DNA of 64,000 bases from Oikopleura dioica (taxonomy: Eukaryota; Chordata; Appendicularia; Copelata; Oikopleuridae), in NCBI GenBank assembly GCA_907165135.1, contig OU015567.1:7259001-7323000 (forward strand), in the 5' to 3' direction. A model generated the notes under the pieces. The model was not told the DNA's origin and did no database searches. It saw only the letters and a list, made by a program, of their open reading frames with translations. Positions 44,283 through 59,187 of this stretch are shown piece by piece. Position numbers and translations under genes: made by a program. How positions within the stretch are numbered: the stretch's first letter is position 1; every line of letters begins with the position of its first letter.

Positions 44283-45576
44283 TTGTTTTTAAAAAGTTTT
44301 TAAGAATTGATGATGCATAACTCTGCCTTTGAAATAATGCTATTGGATTGTTTTGGACTTGATTCTTGCATTTGTGGCGGTGGTGGTGTTCCAGCGCGCT
44401 CTGGAAAGGGAATAATTCTGCTGCTAAGTTAAACCGCAGAATGTGCCCGTACGACAGGACCGCAGCGGGAGAGAGTGATTACTTATTCCCCTAATCTGAT
44501 ACTCGCTGCTCAGTAGTTTCCTCGGCCATGTGTGAATTCGACATTTCGCACTTTTTTCAGAACTGGGCACCGCCAAATAAACAAGCCTAAAATGGGTTAA
44601 AAAATCGCAAACTAGAAAAAAAAAATAAGTAGCACCTTGGTACGAGAATTTGGCAATTTGAAATTAGGTCAATGAAAAATAACAATTGGATCTCTCTTGG
44701 AACATCTGTAAATGTGTGAATATCTGCAGCTTGTGTTCACTGATGATAAAAAAGGGTTGTTTCTCAGAATTGCTAAAACAGTGCCCCCTCGATTTCGTGA
44801 GAGAGAACATTGTTGATAATATTTTTGATATCCGCTTTATTCAACCCAGATTCTCCATAAAAGCAGTAATACTGTAACTGTCCAAATAGCCTAAGTAAGT
44901 TTATGTAATATTACGAATTTGCCGTTATAATGATATTGAGAACTTCTTATGCTTGTAAGCAGTACTAAATAATGACTTATTGATAAGAAGAGTACGCCCT
45001 TTTAGGTACAAATTGGAAAGCTGAACATGATTCATAGGGGACTGAAAAAATGCATATTTACAAAATGAATCTTCAAAAATAGAGTTTACGCAATCGTAAA
45101 ACGCAGGCTTCAAAAGGCAACTCATACAAGTGGCATTATTCATCAAAGACTATCTTAAAATTTCTACAGTTTTATTTTAAACATAAGCATTTTTGACCAA
45201 ATTTCACGCGAAAAAGCCGCGTGCGGCTTTCGAGTCAAAAAGTACTAAGATTTTTTATTCAAGTTCTATTATTAGTTTTATATTTATTTTCTTTATGAGA
45301 AAGCCTCAAAAAATATTATTTTATTTTTATCTTTTTATCGGAAAAAATCATCTAATCCGATTTTTTTTCCGCGAAATTTCGTGGCGCGCGGAGCATTTCT
45401 GCTTCGCTCAAAGATTTTTTTGTTTTCGATCTTGATTTTCGGCTTGACGATGGTGCTTGACCGGGCGGTTAAGGTCAGGGGCGATTTTTAACCGTCGACG
45501 ATTGAATTCGCGAATTCGGATTTGGCGATTGGGCGTTTCGGTGGCGCCCGCGCGGTCCGATTGGGCGCCACGCTTT
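44283..45576. other. Intergenic region upstream of actin
   Basis: No supported gene. Contains one copy of an AAAGCCGC/GCGGCTTT palindrome at 45213-45230 and a GC-rich patch at 45470-45570 leading into the actin promoter. Confidence 0.45.
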
Positions 45577-45586
45577 CCAAATAAGG
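45577..45586 (+). promoter_or_regulatory. CArG box (SRF site) of the actin promoter
   Basis: CCAAATAAGG is a perfect CC(A/T)6GG match, 136 bp upstream of the first actin ATG. CArG boxes control actin genes across animals. Confidence 0.6.
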
Positions 45587-45721
45587 AAGTTTCTTTAAAA
45601 CTGGTGGAGACATCGAATACGAAGCAGACTCACTCACTCAACCAAGCGAGTCCCAAGAGAACACTCCTTCTCTACTTTTTTCTTTTTAACCCGTTTACCG
45701 ACAACACATAAATCCACCAAA

Positions 45722-48095
<2,374 letters not shown>

Positions 48096-48745
48096 GCAGC
48101 TTTTCGAAAACCCCGCGCCCTCGTCTTTATTTCCACGTGACACTATTCTTACATGTAATAATTCGACGCGCGTTAAAGTTAATATTAATTTGTTAATTAG
48201 TCGCATATTATTTTTTTCTCTATTCTTGTTCTACCACCTTGCACCACCTGTTGACTCCTATTTTTTTATTTTCGTGACGCTCAAAAACTCTCATGTAACT
48301 TCTTATCCCCTTCTTGAGGAAGAATGTTTATTAAACTGATTAATGAACATCGACTTTTTTGTTCTTGGCGGTATATTTAAAATTTCATCATTCCCAAAAA
48401 GGCAAAACTCTTAACCAATCAAAAAGCACCACCAAAAACACTAAAAAAGCAACAGCGCCACCGTCTGGCCGGGTTGACATTTGCGAGTCTTGTCAAAGAA
48501 TACTTCTCTTGGTAAAACAAAATCTGCACTATCTACCAATCAACAACCATTCAAGTTGAGCGAGCCCCTCCAAGGCCTGGCCCGAGGGGGGTGAGCGCGA
48601 ACTGTTGACAATGCACATTGCCAATCGACCGACTGCATGATAATTCTGCTTCATGTTAGACTTAATTCGGTTAAAATCATAATAATAAATAAAAATGCTC
48701 TGACAATTCCATCACTCTCTTAAATTTTCTTCGCAGGGCAGGTGT
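48096..48745. other. Actin 3' region and convergent gap
   Basis: The 3' UTR of actin is probably within the first 250 bp (an ATTAAA-type signal near 48330). The facing gene ends at 48746. Nothing else seen. Confidence 0.45.
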
Positions 48746-49801
48746 TTATCTATTAGAATTTATTTCAGAATACTGCGGAGGAGGAAGAACTACAGTAGTT
48801 GAATCAGAAAAAGCAGGGTTTGAATGTGCCTCTCCGGCTCTTGGGGGTCGGGAGGGAACTGGATCATCTTTCGGGTAGTTTTCGATGTCACCGTATTCTG
48901 GTGGGAGATCGGCCATTCCGGGCAAGTTTGAATTTCGCTCTGAAAATCAGGTTGAGTTTTTAGAAAAGGGCCGATTGACTTACCGTTTATGACGACAGTT
49001 CCACCGAGATTTTGAATGACTCTGGTGGCGGTTGGATTTCTAGGGCAGAGCTTGGGGATGATCACTTTCATTGTGATGAAAATGAGCAACGTCAGAATCA
49101 GTAATCCTCCAACGACTCCTCCTGAAGAAGATCGGATACGAAGGATAAGATAATTTATGTTCTTACCGAGGATGTATTGAAGCAGATTCTCATGGGAGAT
49201 GCTTGAATTTTCCAACGTCATTTCTTCCGTTGTAAAGATATCTGAAAATAGGTTTTATGGTTCGCTGAATAAATAATTTTATTTACCAATTATTTCGCAC
49301 GAATCTTTAATTTTCAGATTCGAAAAATTGACTCCAGTGTCGAACTCCCATCCTCCTTGTAAAATTTGATCATTATCTAACTCCAAGCACTTTGAGTAGA
49401 TAATAGCTTCTTTTGCTGGTATTCCCAAATTGAGACAGCTAGCGTCGTTAATATTTTTGTAAATATAGCAATTGGAAGGAAGCGGCAATGAATCTTCTAA
49501 TTGATCGGTTGAAGAGCTTTTTATATCTTCGTAAATTTCATCAAAAATTTCCGGGTATTCCTCTAAAATCCCGCTAGTTCAATTTTTTGTTTTCAGTTTT
49601 CTCACCTTGCTTTTCAAAATCTCTTTTTTGAATACAACTGTTCCGTTGAGACGCTTCTTTCTCCACATTTGTATAAATCTCTCTGATGCCAACAACAACG
49701 ACAATCACAGCTAAAGCATAAATGTAAATACAGCAGGTTCCTTCGAGGTCATTCAGTGCCCGAACTTCGAAAGTTCGACTATAATAGGGGGAATTGATCA
49801 T
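48746..49801 (-). CDS. Two-helix membrane protein with PPxY motifs, 292 residues
   Basis: Exons 49606-49801, 49287-49562, 49167-49241, 48984-49121 and 48746-48939 sum to 293 codons. Hydrophobic segments: CCIYIYALAVIVVVVGI near residue 35 and GGVVGGLLILTLLIFITM near 190. Between them is a Cys-containing, probably extracellular loop of about 130 residues; both ends would be cytoplasmic. The tail has LPPEYGD and PPPQYSE, two PPxY motifs typical of NEDD4-type WW ligands. No family recognised. Confidence 0.7.
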
Positions 49802-50320
49802 TTTCAATCTCTATCCAATCAAACAAAAAATAGAAAAAAAATTGTGTTTCCGGTTTGAGAAAAATCCTGAATCCCACTAGTTTTGCTAAATTTAAACTAA
49901 AAAAAGTTTTAGTAAAAAACAACCGTTTCTTCCTTGATATCAATTTTAGACATCTAATTTTAATGGATCATTGAGTTTTATTCTTACAAATAGCCATTTT
50001 ATTGAATGAATTAAAAGCTAAGTACTTTGTCAAGAATATGGGATAATCAAAAAAAAAAATCCGTACCGATAAAAAAGCAGAAAATCGAGCAAACAGGAGT
50101 GAAACAACTTCTTCTATAATTCTGAGCTCTGTGAGAACTTCTGAATAAAAAAGCTAAACTCATATTTTCGAACGTACTTCGTTTCAACTCAATTTCGTGC
50201 ACTAAAGAATCGAAAGAAAAGCAGAATTAGCAGTCGTAAATGATCGGACTCAGGACGGGTTAACGATATGCCCAATTATAAAAAGAAGAATGACGCATGA
50301 CCCCAGAATCAGGGCACAAA
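49802..50320. other. Upstream region of the membrane-protein gene
   Basis: AT-rich, no gene seen. Confidence 0.5.
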
Positions 50321-50421
50321 CCAAGAATAGGAAGTGATTTTTTGGATAGCCAATAAGATTGCTGTACTTGCCCTACCGGCCAATCAAAATTCAGATCCAG
50401 AAAATCACTTCGTTTTCTTGG
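50321..50421. mobile_element. MITE-like inverted-repeat element, copy 2
   Basis: Starts CCAAGAATAGGAAGTGATTT and ends AAATCACTTCGTTTTCTTGG. Core shared with 10621-10720 (CAATAAGATTGCTGTA, CCTACCGGC). Terminal inverted repeats of about 27 bp. Confidence 0.85.
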
Positions 50422-51540
50422 TTCAGGGTGAAAAGTTCATCCTTACCGATAAATGCTAGAATATAATGAATTCGTTGATTCTGCGGGTGACTGTAAAATC
50501 CTCTCATTTCAAAATTCACTCATTATTTTTTTTTTCTCAATTCTGACGAAAATATAATTGCAGCTTTCGTAAAAAGTAATTGCTCAAGTTTGTCAGTTTC
50601 AATTATCTGGAATAATTCATTATAGATGCCTTGGGTTTTGTTTTCCATCACCTTACAAAGGCCAAAAAGCTCAAGCGAACAAAGAAAACAAAATGAAGAT
50701 GCGTGCCACTATTGTCGACCCTGTCGACCGTTGTGAGGATTAGTTAAAATTGGACGCTCCAGAAAAGTTCACTTACCAAACAAAAACCAGCACAGTTGCC
50801 AAATACTGAAGCTACTTCTGCTTCTCTGTCTGTTCTGTCTTCTTCTGATTCGAATCATTGTTACTCTCGTCACGACCAATGTGTCCTAATAATTTAAAAA
50901 AATCTATTTTGAAGATGTTTTTTAATGACGACTTTCTGTGGCGAGCAAATTTTTTGTTCACGCACTCGCAATTTTTAAGCGATCGCCGGAATCGCCTCCA
51001 GACTTTGATTTTTTATGGCTGACTTGAGCTGTTAGAAATTTTCATTTTACTGACCCACTTTTGTTTTTTTTTAAATGTCTATTTTTATCACTTACCATTT
51101 AAAAACGATAATCAAGAAACACGCTCTTTTTTTAATTTTTCTGATATCCTTTTTTGATTATTGAGAATAATTCACTTTCAAATACGGCTAGGTCTTTTTA
51201 CGCTGCTGTGCTTTCGCTGCGAGTGGAAGTAGTTCCACTTCTCTTTCATCTGATAATTGCCAAGGAGAATTTTTATTGAGATATTCAGAGAGTTGTATTC
51301 TTCTTTATTACACCGACAATTCATCAAGAAGAAGATTGCCGGTCTTCTATTTCTAAAACAACAATTCTGAAAGACTTGTGCGTTGATGATGTATTCCGGT
51401 GGCGTCTGAAAAGGGATCGAAAAGGGCGATTATGCAAACCCTCTGATGCGGCGATTTTTTGGGGCGATTTTCTGTATTTTGTATTGCACGAGAAGTTATA
51501 AGCTATCAAGGGATAGTGCCGGATAGGATTCCAATTTCGG
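50422..51540. other. Gene-poor region
   Basis: No coding exon supported on either strand. Confidence 0.5.
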
Positions 51541-51669
51541 GTCGAAATTTTCGGCTGTCAGCTCAGTGCGATATTTGAGCGAGCGGGTTTCGGCTCGAAA
51601 ATGTTTTACCGCGCCGCTCGCTCACGCTAAAATATCGCTCATCACTCAGCCGAAACTGGAACTTTCGAC
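51541..51669. mobile_element. 129-bp foldback element
   Basis: GTCGAAATTTTCGGCT pairs with AGCCGAAACTGGAACTTTCGAC, and GCGATATTTGAGCGAGCGG with CCGCTCGCTCACGCTAAAATATCGC, leaving a short loop near 51600. Confidence 0.75.
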
Positions 51670-54600
51670 TCAAAATAAGCTCCGTTAAGAATTTCCGAAA
51701 GAAAGGAAAGAAAGAAGGCTTTGGAAAACGGGGGCATACAGTGACTAGCGGAAGTGGCAATCGGACACTTGTGGCGGAATAGACCTCACGCTGCCAGTTT
51801 CCATGGCGGGCAGGCTCTTGAGCGGAAATCCGCCAACTGGCCATCAGTGAGAGTTCACATTGGTAAGTCGACGGTGCACGCGTGGCTCAACTCGGACTAG
51901 CTGCAACTGCGTTTACTGGCTTTGCTAATGCCGCCGCCTTTTACCAAGTACCCATTTTACTTACTCCATCGATTAGCAATCTAAATTAGCAGCAAAGAAC
52001 TGATGGGAAAGTCAGAAAAAGAAAAACGCAGAATATTTTCGCGCAACAAGTTTCGGCAAAAAGTACACCACCAAATTTTCTTACCGCCAAACATCTCCGT
52101 CTTTTCCTCACGTGATCGGTGATTTAGATAGAAAAACGTGAAATTATACTAATTACTCATTATAATAAACTCATTATGCTGCAATATTCGAATTATTTTA
52201 TATAGATGCTATAAATAAACAGCGATTATATGATATAATTTATATAATTTATCCAAAGTTTCAGTTATTCTTTGGATTAAAAAGAACTTTAGATCATTTT
52301 ATCGGTGTCGAATCTCATTGAAATCAGATGACAAATGATCAGCTGATTACTCCTCATAAAAAATCAGGGCAACACCTTTTTTAATCAGAGAAGTCAAAAA
52401 TGAATCTAATCGAGATTTTTCAAAAAAGTACTTATATGTGAGCTATGTCAATCAGAAGAAAAAGATCCTGAATTTGCGAAAAAATATGAAATGAATAACA
52501 ATATTTTGTAATTTTTTTGGACACCCTTTGATCATCAACATTTGAATAAATTTCATACTATAAAATTGTCTCTCTTTCTTTAAAATTGCACAAGATCAAG
52601 ATATCGCTGGAAAATTAGAGATTTCTCTCTAAAACGAAACGTGAAATTTAGGCACTTGCAGGCTGCAGCATCTGGAGGCACGAAATTTTTGATCAGTAAA
52701 TCAGTAAAAGTAATCCGAATCGGCATGCTTCATTTTCAAAGTTTGGAAAATTTGCTTATTTAGATGCGGATTCAAGTGGCCTGCGCTTGAAATTATATAA
52801 CTGGCGTGTATTCTTGAGCATCGTTTGAAAATATCGTCCTCGCAACTTGGGCATATTTGCTGTGATAATATACATTTCTGCGCATTCCGCTTGGAACTAA
52901 AACTCAAACTTGAAGTGCGTTTAAAAGCTGCTTAGATGCGGCGATTGCGTAAAAAAACGCATTTTCGAGGACGCTATTCTTGTCAACAGCAATTTTAATT
53001 ACCAACAAGAGTACATACGCGCATCTCAATAATTCGCGCTCACGTGCTGACCGTGTAGCTATTTTCTAGCGCCCGTTTCAAGCCGCCCTTGAGAGTCTCA
53101 AATCTTTTCCAAATAGCTAAAAAAAAGTTCCAGCAAAAGATTTTCCACTCTGAACTTTTCAAAACAAAAACAGAAAAAGGAAGTTTAGTAAACGCACTTT
53201 TAAAGTTTTCAACTAAAGCAAACGAAAAAAGTGCCACTTCAAAATTGTGATTTTTTCCCAAAAGTGCTTTTTTTCACCGGAATTCGGAATTTTGTGAAAT
53301 TGAGGATCTCGTTTTTCGTAAGACGGGGAAAGAAGGGATTGGCGCGTGGATCATCATTCCTCCTGCCTTTTCCGAATTTAAATTCGGTTGTTAGAGGTGT
53401 TCTGCAGAATCCAGCTGGCGTCGTTTCAAAAAAGAGATAAAAACCTGATTTTGCGCTAAAGACAACTTTATCGGCGAAGCTCTCCTCGGAACCTTGTAAC
53501 CATTCAAGCCAACGAACAACAAGGCCTTGTTAGATCCCCTCTACTGTTACTGTAATTCATTTCGTTCAACAGTTATGCGATTATTCGATTGGGAAGTTGT
53601 TGAAAACAGGAACGTGTTTGTCTGGCGAATGCGCGCTAGAATTTCAAGCACTGTTGGTCAAGAGCTCGAGAATACTAATTCAGAATACTTACTTTGGCAA
53701 AAGTACGATCGATAAGCAATTCGCTTTGTTATGTTCAATATTTCTTCAGTAAGTAAAAAGAGGTTTGTTCAATGCATATTTCGTTTAGCTACCCTTATTC
53801 TACCGATGATTTTTGATGATTTCCCCGAAAAAACGACACCAAGCGAGAAGATTTCATTTTTTTTTGTGCTTGGAGGACCCCCCTGCTGGAAGAATTTTAA
53901 GTAAAAGAAGAATAAACTCTTCCGGGGATTAAAGAGTCTATGGACACTTTAGTCTATAGACTATAGTCTAAATAGTCTTTTATAGTCTATAAATTACAGA
54001 GTCTAGACTTTAACTCAGCCAGGAATAGATCAATTACTTCTTTGCGTCAGAAAAACAGGACATTCTAAATTGAGCAAATTTAGCAAATTTGAAATTGTCA
54101 AGATTGAGCTTAATCGCTGGCTATTATGAAATAGAACAGTCGCTCTCTATTTTTCTTTTAGAAGTCGTGGAAACGTCATTCCTAATGTTATTGCAGAGCA
54201 TAATCTCAAGCAGACCAATCTCAAGTTTATAAATTCGTCATAATCGCGTAACAACATATTTACGTAACGAGCACATCGAAAGAATCGGGATGTTTAAATG
54301 CTAATGATTGAAGCAAGCAATATTGTGTTAGAAATAAAAATAGGGACTCAGCGCTTTCATAATTTCTTTAATTAATTTACCAGATTTAATTTGCTTTTGT
54401 ATTTTTGTTCAAAATTATATGATTACACTCCTCGGTAGCTACCTCAGTAATCGACTCAAAACCACGACAGTGAACTAAAAGAGCAGTTTGTTTACAAAGT
54501 ACCAGTTGCTAAAAAGCGTCCCACAGTCAGTCGGACACTGAAATAGACGATTTGAATTGGACATCGTTAGAGGCGCGCTCTGGATCTATCTCTCTCTCTT

Positions 54601-55231
54601 TCTCTTCTTGATGATGATGGCGCCAACGCGCGCGCCCTGAGTCGATCGGAAAAAATCGCGCTGGCTTCGTTATTGCTCCAGAGAACCAAGGACTGCTCCT
54701 TCACGAAGTAATATTTTTCCATAGATACTTCGGAGCAGCTTTTAAACCGAATTCTTCAAGAGACTAAGACCACGAAAGTGGATAATACGAAAAAAAGGAG
54801 GAATACATAAATCGTCTTTAAAAAGGTAACAAAAAAAATTTAAGAGAGGAGTAGAAAAGCAACCTTATTTTTGGTATTTTAATCGTTTTACCGAAGGTTT
54901 TACTTAGGGTATACCCTCTGTAAAATTTTTTTCTATTTATAGATGTCTTTGAACGAAAATTTTCTAATTTTGACTCAAAATTTTTGAGTCTCCTAAAATT
55001 AAGGGTCTCTAAGAAAAGAATCTCGAACTTTTCGAGTCGAAAAAAAAAATATTTTGAAAGACATTTTCTCTTTGCTAGAAAACGAAAAAGACCCTTATTT
55101 TCTTTGATTCAAAATAAAAAAAGTTGTGGAGCTAAATATGATGAAAGTGTAGCTTATGAGCAGCAACCTAAATAGGGCGTCGATGTGTTTTGGGCAGTCA
55201 TATTTTTAGAGCGTTGTCCAGTTTTCTCAAG
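51670..55231. other. Gene-poor region
   Basis: No supported gene. At 53935-54010 a TAGTCTATAGACTATAGTCTA palindromic cluster; at 54585-54615 a CT-rich then GATGATG microsatellite-like tract. Confidence 0.45.
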
Positions 55232-55625
55232 TTAAGGGGGTAGAAACAGCTTTCTCGATTTTGGACTGCAGCTACATAAAAGAAAGCATAAGATTTAGTC
55301 ATGTTCACGAAATTTCCTCATAAATGTTCCTAGAAAAAGGGTTGAGCTTCACAAAAATGTGAATGAAATTTGTTTAACTATCAGGGATCTCGCGATATAC
55401 GTGTTTAAAAATTAGGGAAAATCGAGAATTTCGGAGAGATGAGCTGCTTCTGAGCCCCCTTACTCAAAAATTCGATGACTAAAACAAATTTCGAGAGAGA
55501 TGCTCTTAGATCTAAGATGTTTCTATCAAAACCTGAAGAGAAAATTTGAAAATGTAAGATTCTCTTGTCTGTAGCGCCGGTCAAAAATCGCCCATTTCGG
55601 AAAAAAGCTGTTTCTACCCCCTTAA
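55232..55625. mobile_element. 394-bp MITE with TTAA ends (piggyBac-like)
   Basis: TTAAGGGGGTAGAAACAGCT at the left and AGCTGTTTCTACCCCCTTAA at the right are perfect inverted repeats. TTAA at each end fits piggyBac-type target choice. No transposase ORF inside, so non-autonomous. Confidence 0.8.
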
Positions 55626-58600
55626 TCCTCAGAGTTAAATAAGGCTTAACCGTATTCTAGTGATATGCAGATGCGCGGGCTCATTAGCCATTCGGGATTA
55701 GGCAAATAGATCTTCTGTTGCCTTTGAAGGGAACTGCTGAACTGTTATCAGATGGGGCAGAAGTACTTGTCCCAAAAAGAGGCTTCCCGCGAAGGTGATA
55801 GATTCCCCTCTTCTTTCTTTCTCCACCTACTTCGGCATTAGCGCTAAGCCCCCTCTTCTCGCGTTCCTTACTTGAAACCGTTAAAACACTCCTCCATCGC
55901 GACTCGACCCTCTTCCGAGGAATAACGCTTCGTAATCGACGCTCAATGATTTTATCAAAACAAGCGATTAAAAATGATTAATTTACCAATTTATTTTTTC
56001 GTTGATGAAATCATAATTTCTCCTGATCCAAAACGAGCTTGGCCATGAGTTGGCTAATATTATTAACAACTCGGCGGGTGACGAGCACTTCGATAAGCGG
56101 AACGGGCTAACGCTCTAACCAGAGAGTCGGAGTCGGAGATAAATCCAACTTTTTATTCCCAGCTCGTCATATTTTGATAATGCGCGCGAAACTATAGCTT
56201 GACTCATTTTCTCTCATCATTCTTATGAAATTTTATTATGATTTTTTTTGTATAATTATTAATATTTAATTATTTTATTTTTATAATTTTATTTTTAATT
56301 TTTATAATTTTTGTTATTTTATTATTTTTTATTTTTTATTATTTTTTTATTATTTATTATTTTTGTTTTTAATAAAAACAAATAAGTTGGTGAGCTGAGC
56401 AAGCTAATCTTTAGCCCTTTTATTTTGAGCTCTGTTACTATTATTTTGACGTGTGCTAGAATTTTTACGTATTGCTGCAATTAAGCGTTGGTTAGTTTCG
56501 TCACACGCTCTCTAAAAGGGCCGATCTGATGAGGTTAACGTCGAGTGACATAAGTTGGGGGAACCTTGGCAGAATGCGTCGATCATCGGCTGTCTCCTGA
56601 AGATACCGGTAGTTACTGGTGGCGGAAAAGATCTTCCAAAAGCGGAAAATTGATTTCGATAAGGCGCTGCGAAGAAATCGGAACAAGCCGCCACATTCAT
56701 TCACAACAACTAACGGTTCCATCACTTTGTCCAAAAATGATGTGGCATTTCACGAAGCCCACTTGCGCCAGTTAGAACTTCAGAAGAAAGAGACTCTTTT
56801 TCGAATGATTTTCGATTACCAAGATGCTGGCTCGCGTATAAAGTTGTGAACGAGGATCAGTCTAACTTGGGGGCGGGTGTATTTTCACACGACGCAGCGG
56901 ACGGACGTTTTGCATCCCTTCTTCCGGATCGTTCTAATACTTGACCAACAAATATGCAACCACGTGGTTGACTTCAGGCTCCACACAAACTGCACTTTTG
57001 TAATGAAAATTGACTTTTTCGAGTCGGAAAAAACCTAGATTTTCGAACTCATCTTTGTCCAATATTAAATATAATATTTAATAATTATATTAATATTTTT
57101 TTTATAAAATTATTAAACCTTATATATTGAATTATAATTTATAATATATTAAATTATAAAAATTTTTATTCTTTTTTAAAATATAAATTAATAAATTTTT
57201 ATATTTAATAAGTATAAATAAAAAATAAATATTTTTTGGCAAAATTAAGTTCTGTGAAAAAATAGACATAATTTCTGAAAGTGGTTATTTACAGTAACTG
57301 AAATCGCTTAAGAAATCATGAGATTATTTTTGCACTTCTCTCGTGAAAGCAAAAACGCTCCTGCTTCTGATTGTACATTAAAACTGCAGCTGTATTTGGA
57401 GTCACTTAGGTCGGTGGCCGCCCGCCCGGAGAGCAAGGACAATACCGGATCCTTCGAAAGTGAAATGATGCACCTGCAATCGCCTTTTTAGATTTTGCGT
57501 CTTAGATCGCTCTTCTCCCCGCCGCGGACTAACTCTAATCGCGCGCAACATCGCCCCGATTTTTTAAGCTTATCCGATTTTTTGACTTACTCCGCCGGAT
57601 TGATTATAAAAGAAAGAACTGATCTGTTACCCTTTATTGAGCGAATAGAAAAAAATACGAAAAAAATAAGTCTTTGATCGGGATTTGAACTCGCGACCCT
57701 TTGAACTCGAGATTTTTTTTATAATTTTTGAGCGTCAAAATTTTTAATCCTAAAATTTAGAATCTGAATTTAGAGGAAAACAGACTAAAACTTGAAGGTT
57801 TTTTAACTCTGAGTATCGTTAGCTAAAGTTAGTTTTGAAGGTTAAGGGCTATCGCCCAGATGTACGTAGTCTGGAGTCGCAGGTGCTGCTTATAGTATTT
57901 ATTGACTTTCGCCATGGCCACGTCGTTGCAGTACGTAACTCCGGGCGGGGGTCGTTGGTCTTACTGCAGCTTGTTTAGAAACTGAGCGGAACGTGATTTG
58001 CATCCCTTAATCCCAACTATCGCCACGCATCATCCGCTTTCTCTGTCATTTAACTCCTCATTTAACAAGACAAGTTCTAAACGGATTGCCAAATCATTGT
58101 TTTGCCAGATTTGAATATTCAAATATCACGCCGCTGTTTTTTTTTTAAATTTTATCTCGAAACTAAGTTCAAGGCAAATTGCGGGGATACCCTAAATTTT
58201 TCTTTACAAATCTTCTCTCCAAAGTTTAAATAGACTCTAAGCTATCTATTAGTTACAAATAATTATTATAACGGAAAGCTAGAATAAGCAAAAATTCGTA
58301 ATAAAAAGACCTCTCACACTTCATTTTTGTCGAAAAAGCGATTAACTCGACTCTTTCTAAAGCTCCCTCTCTATGTAAAGATGTGCCTACTTTGTGTCGA
58401 TCTCTTTGTTATCCTCCGAGGTCAGCCAGCCCGTACATATGCTGCGAACGGGTTAATGCTCTCCCGTCTTAGCAATTATTGAAGGACACCGGTTGGGCCA
58501 GCGAGCAGCACCAAACAAACCCTTAGTGCCACTCGCTCAAATGTGCAAAATGATTGTTTTGGGAATAAACCCTTCCAACCGATTTAGAAAAAGACCATTC

Positions 58601-58763
58601 AAGTAGTACAGCGCACAATTTCATCATCAATTATTTTTTTCGAATATGCCGAAATTAACAAAAAGCAATTACCAATTTTACCATTCAAAGATTTTCATCA
58701 ATAGAAGCATCATTTTGGACTCCAATTTCTGATTATATTTTTCATAAATCACAATCCATTATT
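55626..58763. other. Gene-poor region with AT-rich tracts
   Basis: Very AT-rich low-complexity blocks at 56220-56380 and 57060-57240. Two tRNA-like fragments (near 56105 and 57675, both better on the minus strand) lack complete folds. No protein gene supported. Confidence 0.45.
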
Positions 58764-59010
58764 AGGGGCGCCCTGGGAAAGTCGCCGAATGTCGCCAAAT
58801 GTCGCCGAATGTCGCTGAATATCGCCAAACGTCGCCGAATGTCGCTGAATGTCGCCGAATAGCGCCACTTTTTCTTTAAATACAGGCATCCTGAAAGAAA
58901 ATTGTTTTCTGTTTTTAAAAAAGAGTGGCAACATTCGACGACATTCGATGACATTCGGCGACATTCAGCGACATTCGGCGAAATTTGGCGACTTTTCCCA
59001 GTGTCGCCCC
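58764..59010. mobile_element. Foldback element with GTCGCCGAAT repeat arms and 7-bp target duplication
   Basis: Left arm: GGGGCGCCCTGGGAAAGTCGCC followed by about nine degenerate GTCGCCGAAT units. Right arm: the inverse, ending GGCGACTTTTCCCAGTGTCGCCCC. ATTATTA lies directly on both sides. A 70-bp central part separates the arms. Confidence 0.85.
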
Positions 59011-59187
59011 ATTATTAATCAATTTCAAAGTAGAAAAGGGGTATTTAATCATCATTTTTGTAGACACACAAAAATGCACATTCATCATATTACCTCATCG
59101 AGTTTTAGAGCGCTTTTGCTCTCAATTGGAGATAATTTGCCAATTGAAAAACTGTCGATCAAGTTATTTTTTAGATCTCTTGCTGAA

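Noticed and set aside
56085-56145. tRNA-like D-arm string GGTTAGAGCG on the minus strand
   Set aside because: No B box or anticodon stem at proper distance, so not called a tRNA gene.
57670-57712. tRNA-like 3' half on the minus strand (GAGTTCAAATCCCG)
   Set aside because: It has a B-box-like string, but the T stem does not pair well and no acceptor stem or A box matches upstream. At most a tRNA-derived repeat remnant.
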